From assembly GCA_946887105.1 (NCBI GenBank), contig CAMPKJ010000189.1:1-9529 (forward strand): a DNA stretch of 9,529 nucleotides, written 5' to 3'. The notes under the pieces were generated by a model. The model had not been told where the DNA came from. It worked only from the letters and a program-made list of their open reading frames with translations, and did not search any database. The position numbers were made by a program, and so were the translations under genes. Below, piece after piece: positions 1 to 4,573 of this stretch; positions within the stretch are counted from its first letter, which is position 1; every line of letters begins with the position of its first letter. This DNA is from an uncultured Acidobacteriota bacterium (GTDB lineage: Bacteria > Acidobacteriota > Thermoanaerobaculia > Gp7-AA8).

Positions 1-849
1 TCGTACTTCATCGCGTTCGTGCGCGCACGCGAGAGCATGGCCCCGATGGCCATCGGCGCCGCGGCATCGACGCGCTTTTTCGACCGCCTGATCGCGCGTG
101 CCGATCCGCAGCTGCGGGCCATGCTGGGCAAGGAAGTGCGCACCATCAGCCGCGACGTCGCGCAGTGGTCGCAGCTCTTTCTGATGATCGCGCTGGTGTT
201 CATCTATCTCTACAACATCCGCATGCTGCCGCTCGGCGGCGACGCGCGCGCCACGCTGGTCGCCTACGCCAACCTGGGCATGGCCGGATTCGTGATCGCG
301 GCGATCTGTCTGCGCTTCGCGTATCCGTCCGTGTCGGCGGAAGGGAAAGCGTTCTGGCTCGTGCAGACCGCGCCGGTCTCGTACCGCGAGTTCCTGCGCG
401 TGAAGGTGTTCGTCTATGCGCTGCCGCTCACGGTGCTCTCGCTGCTGCTGACCGCGTTCGCGAACGTGCTGCTGAACGCGAACGCGGTGGTGTGGACGTT
501 CACGATGATCGGCGGACTGCTGCTGCCGGTGACGCTGGTGAGCCTCGGCGTGGGACTGGGCGCGCTGGCGCCGAATTTCAACGCCGAGAATCCGCTGCAG
601 GTCGGTCTCTCGCTGGGCGGCTTCGCGTACATGGCCCTGGCGATGGGCTACGTCGGCGGCATGATGGTGCTGATGGCGCGGCCGGTGATGCGCTACTTCC
701 TCGCGAACGTGATGCCGGCGGAAGAGGCGCGCGGATGGATCGGCGCGACCACGCCGATCGTGATTGCGCTCACGCTGTCCATCGTTCTTGCAGTGATACC
801 TATGCGCGCCGCGGAACGACGCCTCACCCGCATCGCGGAAAGCGACTAG
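1..849 (+). CDS. ABC-2 type exporter permease, C-terminal part (5' end outside window)
   Basis: Integral membrane subunit of a putative ABC exporter; the substrate cannot be told. The frame is open to the left edge, and the codons before the GTG at 19 read S-Y-F-I-A-F, so the gene starts upstream and about 282 residues are visible. Numbering from that GTG, a cytosolic stretch carries K38-E-V-R-T-I-S-R-D-V and then QWSQ (49-52), a pattern I associate with the half-exporter permease family whose full members exceed 500 residues. About six hydrophobic segments follow, near 50-67, 83-103, 132-152, 161-183, 199-219 and 243-262. A conserved-looking loop PNFNAENPLQ lies at 185-194. The end is an Arg-rich cytosolic tail. 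The ATPase partner is presumably upstream, outside the window. The stop is 22 bases before the next gene, so co-transcription is plausible. Family call is good; function is inference. Confidence 0.85.
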   Translation, partial: SYFIAFVRARESMAPMAIGAAASTRFFDRLIARADPQLRAMLGKEVRTISRDVAQWSQLFLMIALVFIYLYNIRMLPLGGDARATLVAYANLGMAGFVIAAICLRFAYPSVSAEGKAFWLVQTAPVSYREFLRVKVFVYALPLTVLSLLLTAFANVLLNANAVVWTFTMIGGLLLPVTLVSLGVGLGALAPNFNAENPLQVGLSLGGFAYMALAMGYVGGMMVLMARPVMRYFLANVMPAEEARGWIGATTPIVIALTLSIVLAVIPMRAAERRLTRIAESD

Positions 850-860
850 AATCGACCACG

Positions 861-866
861 AAGGAG
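861..866 (+). promoter_or_regulatory. Shine-Dalgarno site for the DUF4870-like gene
   Basis: AAGGAG lies five bases before the ATG at 872, in the 22-base gap after the permease stop. It fixes the start of the following gene. Confidence 0.8.
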
Positions 867-871
867 AAAGA

Positions 872-1318
872 ATGAGCGAGATTCCTCCGCCCACCGTACC
901 GCCTGCTGTTCCGCCCCCGCCCGGTGGCGGGTCGTACACACCTCCTCCGCCACCTCCGCCGGGAGGTTCCGGCTATGGTGCTCCGCCCGCCAGCAGCGAT
1001 CGCACTCTGATGGTCGTGCTGTCGTACATCTGGATCCTCTTCCTGATCCCGCTGCTCACGAAAAAAGAAGATGCCGAGGTGCAGTGGCATGCGAAGAACG
1101 GCATGGGCATCACTATCGGCGAGTTCGTCTGCTGGATCATCTACTGGATGATCACGTGGTTCGCACCGACTGTGGTCGGATGCGCGGTCGGCGCGCTCAG
1201 CTGCCTGATCGGCCTCGGATTCTTTGTGCTCCGCATCATCTGCATCGTGCAGGGCGTCGGCGGCAAGCGTTTCAACGTGCCGGTGATGACCGACCTCGGC
1301 CAGAAAATCAACGTCTGA
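872..1318 (+). CDS. Proline-rich DUF4870-like small membrane protein
   Basis: A 148-residue protein of unknown function. Residues 1-42 are a low-complexity Pro/Gly leader (runs of P at 14-17 and 24-30, with GGG and GGSGYGAPP). From S42 the sequence resembles the DUF4870/Tic20-like family: a first helix at about 46-63 (VVLSYIWILFLIPLL), a short charged loop with TKKED, then the family-typical Q71-W-H-A-K-N-G segment. Two or three further helices lie between 79 and 127, and the protein ends in a polar tail. The ATG at 872 has a well-placed AAGGAG. The next gene begins one base after the TGA (1316-1318), implying translational coupling. The leader resembles that of the zinc-ribbon dispanin encoded at 2075-2521 on the other strand. 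It has no signal peptide, so the leader is probably cytosolic. Family call is moderate to good; role unknown. Confidence 0.8.
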   Translation: MSEIPPPTVPPAVPPPPGGGSYTPPPPPPPGGSGYGAPPASSDRTLMVVLSYIWILFLIPLLTKKEDAEVQWHAKNGMGITIGEFVCWIIYWMITWFAPTVVGCAVGALSCLIGLGFFVLRIICIVQGVGGKRFNVPVMTDLGQKINV

Positions 1319-1319
1319 T

Positions 1320-1637
1320 ATGTCCAACGACTACACACCACCCCCACCCGCTTCGGGTGGGGGTGGTGCGCTCGTGTATCCCTCCAGCCCGCCGAAAGAT
1401 CCAGTCCTGATTCTGCTGCTGAACCTCTTTCTGGCAGGCGTCGGGTATCTGGTGATCGGCCAGAAGACGAAAGGGATCGTGGTGATCGTCGTCGCGATTG
1501 CGGTCGCCCTTCCATCGTGCGGAACGTGGGCGCTACCGGTCGCGATTGCCGCTGCCGTCGACGGCTACCTGCAGGCCACGCAGCTCAAGGCCGGACACGC
1601 CGTCGGCCAGTGGACCTTCTTCAACGATCACCGGTGA
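1320..1637 (+). CDS. Small TM2-like membrane protein with Pro/Gly leader
   Basis: A 105-residue protein of unknown function. The leader reads MSNDYTPPPPASGGGGA, followed by two or three hydrophobic segments at about 28-45, 51-65 and 68-80. The middle motif (G-V-G-Y-L-V-I-G-Q-K-T-K-G-I, 40-53) resembles the helix-hairpin signature of TM2/DUF5683-like proteins, and the end (D80-G-Y-L-Q... G-x-x-V-G-x-W-T-F-F) also fits small membrane proteins of that kind. The ATG is one base after the stop of the DUF4870-like gene and lacks a clear Shine-Dalgarno site, so translation is probably coupled to that gene. The proline leader shared with its neighbour supports this start over the downstream GTG at 1374. 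Codons 6-17 form a perfect 15-base-pair hairpin (separate entry). Being a real gene is likely; the family is tentative. Confidence 0.7.
   Translation: MSNDYTPPPPASGGGGALVYPSSPPKDPVLILLLNLFLAGVGYLVIGQKTKGIVVIVVAIAVALPSCGTWALPVAIAAAVDGYLQATQLKAGHAVGQWTFFNDHR
1336..1368. repeat. Perfect 15-bp inverted repeat inside the start region of a gene
   Basis: The arm CACCACCCCCACCCG (1336-1350) is the exact reverse complement of CGGGTGGGGGTGGTG (1354-1368), with a three-base loop CTT. It starts 16 bases after the ATG at 1320 and encodes the Pro-Pro-Pro-Pro/Gly-Gly-Gly-Gly leader. The stem is almost all G-C and should be very stable in mRNA. Confidence 0.85.
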
Positions 1638-1648
1638 GGCGGGTCGTC

Positions 1649-1728
1649 GGTTCCTCGGAGTTCCTCGGGTTCCTCGGGCAGTGCGCTCCTCCGAGGAACT
1701 CCGAGGAACCAGGAACTCCGAGGAACTC
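1649..1728. repeat. Palindromic repeat between convergent genes (3 direct + 3 inverted copies)
   Basis: GTTCCTCGG occurs at 1650-1658, 1660-1668 and 1669-1677. Its reverse complement CCGAGGAAC occurs at 1691-1699, 1701-1709 and 1718-1726. The longest perfect pairing is 20 bases, 1649-1668 with 1691-1710, around a 22-base loop. The element fills most of the 103-base gap between the convergent stops at 1635-1637 and 1741-1743. It could act as a bidirectional terminator, although no T-run follows either arm. It could also be a copy of a dispersed palindromic repeat family; one window cannot decide. Confidence 0.85.
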
Positions 1729-1740
1729 CCATCGTAGCGG

Positions 1741-2124
1741 CTACCGGAACACGTTCCGGAGCACCCACCAACTCGAGACGAAGACGAACGTTCCCCATCC
1801 GAACCAGCGCGCGTAGAGAAAGCGCGGCGTCTCGCCGCGCAGGACGCTCGGCAGGCTGAAGCCTCCCACCAGCATCATCGCGAAGAGCATCGGATTGAAG
1901 CGGAACGCTTCGCCGATCCGGCCGTGCAACAGCGCGTGCAGCGCGCGGGTGATTCCGCAGCCCGGGCAATCGAAGCCCGTGGCCTGGCGGAAGACGCACT
2001 GCGGATAGAAGCCGGACGTCACCGGCGGGTAGGTGTAGAGCACCCACGCGCCGATGACGCCGATCGCCGCGACGCTAGCGATTTGCCATGCCTTCACGGA
2101 TCGTCTCAAAGATTGCCATTCCAC
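1741..2124 (-). CDS. DUF2752 family small membrane protein
   Basis: A 127-residue membrane protein of unknown function. It shows the DUF2752 signature: a first helix (about 13-30), then C43-x-F-R-x-x-T-G, C53-P-G-C-G-I-T-R-A (53-61), an ALLHGRIGEAFRFNP segment ending in N78-P79, and two more hydrophobic stretches at about 80-95 and 107-122. The CxxC could bind metal or be redox-active, but this is not established for the family. The GTG start at 2124 overlaps the upstream dispanin gene by 50 bases and has no clear Shine-Dalgarno site. A GTG at 2097 would cut the overlap to 23 bases and lose only nine residues, so the true start is uncertain. It is the last gene of a four-gene leftward group and ends at the palindromic repeat. 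Confidence 0.85.
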   Translation of the reverse strand: MEWQSLRRSVKAWQIASVAAIGVIGAWVLYTYPPVTSGFYPQCVFRQATGFDCPGCGITRALHALLHGRIGEAFRFNPMLFAMMLVGGFSLPSVLRGETPRFLYARWFGWGTFVFVSSWWVLRNVFR

Positions 2125-2521
2125 CGGTCAACGACCAGATCAGCCAGCCCGCCAGGCCGATGCCAAACGCGATCCAGCAGAACATCTTCGCCTTCGCCGA
2201 TGCGTCGCGCGCGCCGGCGATGTCGCCCGCGGCCAGTTTCGAGTTCACCTGCGCGGCGAAGACGATGGCCACGATGCTGAGGGGCCAACAGCAGCAGAGC
2301 GTCAGGATCGACGGGACCAGGTAATTGGGGATTCTCTCCACCGGGGGAGGCGCGCCGTACGAGCCGCCTCCAGGCGGACGCGGTGGCGTGTAGGAAGTGT
2401 TCGAGCCTGACGGCGGCGGCGGCGTGTAGCTGTGCGGCGTCGTGGTGGCCAGCGGTCTCCCGCAGTTCGCGCAGAGGCTGGCCGTGTCGGGATTCGAGGT
2501 ACCGCAGTTCGGACAGTTCAA
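2075..2521 (-). CDS. Zinc-ribbon, proline-rich, CD225/dispanin-family membrane protein
   Basis: A 148-residue protein. Residues 3-20 form a zinc ribbon (C3, C6, C17, C20). Residues 31-60 are a Pro/Gly/Tyr-rich linker (SYTPPPPSG, SYTPPRPPGGGSYGAPPP). From 66 on it matches the CD225/dispanin family: N66-Y-L first helix with a C76-C-C run, the conserved cytosolic loop AAQVNSKLAAGDIAGA (89-104) and the A-S-x-K-A-K box, then a second helix (about 114-134). Dispanins are re-entrant or two-pass membrane proteins; animal IFITMs belong here and bacterial members are uncharacterised. The start is TTG at 2521, supported by a strong AAGGAGGAG and by the zinc ribbon beginning directly after it. It follows the paralogous dispanin gene with a 13-base gap. 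Family call is strong; role unknown. Confidence 0.9.
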   Translation of the reverse strand: MNCPNCGTSNPDTASLCANCGRPLATTTPHSYTPPPPSGSNTSYTPPRPPGGGSYGAPPPVERIPNYLVPSILTLCCCWPLSIVAIVFAAQVNSKLAAGDIAGARDASAKAKMFCWIAFGIGLAGWLIWSLTGGMAIFETIREGMANR

Positions 2522-2525
2522 ACAA

Positions 2526-2534
2526 CTCCTCCTT
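2526..2534 (-). promoter_or_regulatory. Shine-Dalgarno site deciding a TTG start
   Basis: On the minus strand AAGGAGGAG directly follows the TAG stop of the upstream dispanin gene and lies four bases before the TTG at 2521. It decides a non-ATG start. Confidence 0.75.
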
Positions 2535-2855
2535 CTATTGCATGACCGATAAGAGGCCCAGTCCGCCGAAGGTCACGAATCCCGCGACGAACGACACGAT
2601 CACCCAGGTCTTCGCGCTGGCGGATGCGGCTTGCGCGCCTGCCACGTCGCCGGCGGCGAGCTTCGAGTTCACCTGTGCCGAATAGACGAGCGCCACGATG
2701 CCGAACGGCATGCAGCAGCACAACGTCGCGATGATGGAATGGACGAGATAGTTGGGGACCTGCGGCGGCGGCGGGAAGTGAGGAACGCGCGTCCCGCAAC
2801 TCGGGCACGCCGTCGCTCCGGGCGGGAGCTCATTGCCGCAATTCGTGCAGTACAC
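2535..2855 (-). CDS. Zinc-ribbon CD225/dispanin-family membrane protein (short paralogue)
   Basis: A 106-residue paralogue of the protein at 2075-2521. The zinc ribbon has C3, C6, C17 and C20. The linker is only about 12 residues (HFPPPPQVP), without the long Pro/Gly/Tyr region. The dispanin part has N35-Y-L, a C46-C-C run, the identical QVNSKLAAGD loop (61-70), A-x-x-A-S-A-x-A-K, and a second helix at about 84-103. Similar zinc-ribbon and loop motifs at the same spacing indicate tandem duplication followed by divergence of the linker. The start is GTG at 2855, immediately after the TAG of the pseudopilin gene, with GGAGGT six bases upstream inside that gene. Two adjacent dispanins could form hetero-oligomers, but that is inference. 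Confidence 0.9.
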   Translation of the reverse strand: MYCTNCGNELPPGATACPSCGTRVPHFPPPPQVPNYLVHSIIATLCCCMPFGIVALVYSAQVNSKLAAGDVAGAQAASASAKTWVIVSFVAGFVTFGGLGLLSVMQ

Positions 2856-3449
2856 CTATTGACCTCCGCCGCTCTGAATGCCGCTGGGATACTGCACGAA
2901 CGAGCCGTTCGCGAACACGATGTCGCAGTCGAAGTGGTTCGTGGTGCCGGGGGTGTACTGATCCGGCTCGGATTGAAAGATCTTGTCCTTGCCGGCACTG
3001 ACGATCACGTATCCGTGGTCCGCGAGCGGCATGTAGCGCAACGGCGTTGCCCATCCGTCGATCGCGGGCACGGCCTTCACGTACGCCGGCTGCAGATGCG
3101 GGCGCAACTCTTCGACGATCGCGCCAGGCGGGTACTCCTCGCGTTCGTGATCGGTGCCGTACGCCTCGAGCGCGGTGGCCACGGTGCGCATGTCCGCCAT
3201 GGTGCGCTTCTGCTTCGAGCGCTGCATGGCGGTCAGCAGATTGGGGATGGCGATCGCGGCCAGGATGCCGATGATGGCAAAGAGGACCAGTCCGGCCGCG
3301 GCAACGCCGATGACGATGGCCAGCACATTGGTCCCGCCACCCGCCACGACCGGCCGCGGCGGCGCGCCATTGGTCGGATTCCCGCACGATGCGCACGGAA
3401 CGAAGGAGACCTGCGCCACATGGCTGCCGCAGTACGCACAATAGGCCAT
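2856..3449 (-). CDS. Zinc-ribbon/pseudopilin-core fusion protein
   Basis: A 197-residue protein. Residues 4-22 form a zinc ribbon (C4, C7, C19, C22), followed by a Pro/Gly linker (28-39). A long hydrophobic helix (about 42-72) runs into IIGILAAIAIPNLLTAMQRS and the K-Q-K-R-T-M-A-D-M-R-T segment typical of GspG-type pseudopilins. The C-terminal domain is also pseudopilin-like: Y106-P-P-G, D131-G-W-A-T-P-L-R-Y, Y147-V-I-V-S-A-G-K-D, and a final D-I-V-F-A-N-G-S-F. Pseudopilins normally begin with a short basic leader and a G-F-T-L-I-E peptidase site. Here that site is absent and a zinc ribbon plus linker stands in its place, so the protein is probably a membrane-anchored, non-polymerising derivative. 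No secretion or pilus genes are nearby. The ATG at 3449 has no Shine-Dalgarno site, but a TACAAT lies just upstream. It heads the leftward small-gene group. Confidence 0.85.
   Translation of the reverse strand: MAYCAYCGSHVAQVSFVPCASCGNPTNGAPPRPVVAGGGTNVLAIVIGVAAAGLVLFAIIGILAAIAIPNLLTAMQRSKQKRTMADMRTVATALEAYGTDHEREEYPPGAIVEELRPHLQPAYVKAVPAIDGWATPLRYMPLADHGYVIVSAGKDKIFQSEPDQYTPGTTNHFDCDIVFANGSFVQYPSGIQSGGGQ
2862..2867 (-). promoter_or_regulatory. Shine-Dalgarno site deciding a GTG start
   Basis: Minus-strand GGAGGT lies within the last codons of the pseudopilin gene, six bases before the GTG at 2855. It supports a GTG start placed directly after the upstream TAG. Confidence 0.75.
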
Positions 3450-3455
3450 CGGCGG

Positions 3456-3461
3456 ATTGTA
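3456..3461 (-). promoter_or_regulatory. Candidate -10 element for a leaderless transcript
   Basis: Minus-strand TACAAT ends six bases before the ATG at 3449. The T-A-N-N-N-T pattern at this distance would put transcription start at the A of the ATG, which fits the missing Shine-Dalgarno site. No recognisable -35 is seen about 17 bases upstream. Weak evidence. Confidence 0.35.
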
Positions 3462-3549
3462 CGCCGTGGCGCACGCTGCGCGTGGGGTCCACGCTGACGC
3501 GTGGTGGAGTCAGGGATCCGGGATGTGTCGCTGGTCCGCCGGACCGCGC

Positions 3550-4098
3550 TCACCACATCATGCCGAGTTGCAGCCGCGCTGCTTCCGACATCATGCTGCG
3601 GTCCCACACCGGATCGAACACCACTTCGACCTCGGCATCCTTCACGCCGGGCAGAGCCATGATCTTCGAGCGCACGTCGCCGGCCAGCACCGGACCCATG
3701 CCGCAGCCGGGTGCGGTGAGCGTCATCTTGACGTTCACCTTCTTGCCGCCGCCTTCGGCGTCGCTGAGCTCGCACAGATAGACCAGCCCGAGGTCGACGA
3801 TGTTCACCGGGATCTCCGGGTCGTAGCAGGTCTTGAGCGCATCCCAGACCATCCCTTCCAGCTTCTCCGGAGTGATGTCTTCGGGAGTCACCGTCGCGAC
3901 GTCCTGAGGCGTCTTGCCGATCGCCTCGACTTCCCGTCCGGAAATGCGGACCATCAGGCCGCGGTCGGTGATGACGGTGTACGTACCGCCGAGGGATTGC
4001 GTGATCGTGGCCTGCGCCCCGACTGGCACCAGGACCTTCTCACCGCTCGGAATCATGATGGCTTCGGCGCTGCGGCTGAATGTGACTTCTTCTCTCAT
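3550..4098 (-). CDS. sufT: SufT, Fe-S cluster assembly/maturation factor (long form)
   Basis: An auxiliary factor of SUF assembly, thought to help mature or transfer Fe-S clusters in the cytosol. At 182 residues it fits the long SufT form. The N-terminal 75 residues (G19-E-K-V-L-V-P-V-G, TITQSLGGTYTV) are the SufT-specific part. Residues 76-170 are the DUF59/MIP18 domain, with D93-P-E-I-P-V-N-I-V-D-L-G-L-V-Y, T128-A-P-G-C132-G-M-G holding the conserved cysteine, and V-x-V-x-F-D-P-V-W-D near 157-166. I chose the ATG at 4098, 25 bases after the sufU stop. A GTG at 4164 would add 22 residues and overlap sufU. The Shine-Dalgarno site is poor (GGAG about 14 bases upstream), so the start is less sure than the gene. 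It is the last gene of the SUF operon. Confidence 0.92.
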   Translation of the reverse strand: MREEVTFSRSAEAIMIPSGEKVLVPVGAQATITQSLGGTYTVITDRGLMVRISGREVEAIGKTPQDVATVTPEDITPEKLEGMVWDALKTCYDPEIPVNIVDLGLVYLCELSDAEGGGKKVNVKMTLTAPGCGMGPVLAGDVRSKIMALPGVKDAEVEVVFDPVWDRSMMSEAARLQLGMMW

Positions 4099-4123
4099 GG
4101 TTGGGTTCGTCGCTCCGTCACTT

Positions 4124-4573
4124 TCACTCGGTCGAAACCTTCTCGTCTCTGCCCTCGAGCGCACTTCGTAGCGTATGCCACGCCAACGTCGCGCACTTCA
4201 CTCGTGCGGGGAATTCGCTCACACCGGAGAACGCCGCGAGGCGTCCGAGATCTGCCGCGCTGAGACCGCTCTGATCGCCGGTCACGAGCTTGTGGAAGGT
4301 ATCGAAGAGGCGGTCCGCCTCGTCTTTCGATTTTCCCTTGAGCGTAGAGCTCATCACCGAAGCCGATGCCTTCGAGATCGCGCAGCCGCTGCCGGTGAAG
4401 CTCACGTCCTGGATCGTATCGCCATCGCGTTTCAGGAAGATGGTGTAGTGATCGCCGCACAGCGGGTTGTACCCGTCGACGCGATTGGTCGCATCCGGCA
4501 TGTCGTGAAAGTTTCGGGGATTCTTGTTGTGGTCGAGGATGACCTGTTGGTAAAGCTCGCGAAGATCGGACAT
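4124..4573 (-). CDS. sufU: SufU, zinc-dependent sulfurtransferase / scaffold-like partner of SufS
   Basis: Takes sulfur from the SufS persulfide and passes it to the SufBCD complex. The protein has 149 residues, the usual length. The N-terminus is the family's D3-L-R-E-L-Y-Q-Q-V-I-L-D-H-N-K-N-P-R-N-F. The expected zinc ligands are present: C39 and D41 in P-L-C-G-D, C64 in S-G-C-A-I-S, and C127 in V-K-C-A-T-L. They correspond to C41, D43, C66 and C128 of Bacillus subtilis SufU. The stretch from about 80 to 102 is the insertion that separates SufU from IscU. The ATG at 4573 overlaps the sufS TGA by four bases (ATGA), with GAGG ten bases upstream. No sufE is in the operon, so SufS should depend on SufU. 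Confidence 0.96.
   Translation of the reverse strand: MSDLRELYQQVILDHNKNPRNFHDMPDATNRVDGYNPLCGDHYTIFLKRDGDTIQDVSFTGSGCAISKASASVMSSTLKGKSKDEADRLFDTFHKLVTGDQSGLSAADLGRLAAFSGVSEFPARVKCATLAWHTLRSALEGRDEKVSTE

Noticed and set aside
2856..3449. The pseudopilin-like gene as part of a type II secretion or type IV pilus locus.
   Set aside because: No ATPase, platform protein, secretin or prepilin peptidase is present, and the peptidase cleavage motif is missing.
2631..3497. Plus-strand 288-codon open frame opposite the pseudopilin and dispanin genes.
   Set aside because: Composition is typical of an antisense shadow (His, Arg, Asp rich), and the opposite strand has clear domains with Shine-Dalgarno sites.
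3480..3545. Two small hairpins in the gap after sufT (GCGTGG/CCACGC at 3480-3494 and GGTCC/GGACC at 3533-3545) as a suf terminator.
   Set aside because: Stems are only 5-6 base pairs and no T-run follows on the minus strand; such stems are expected by chance at this GC content.
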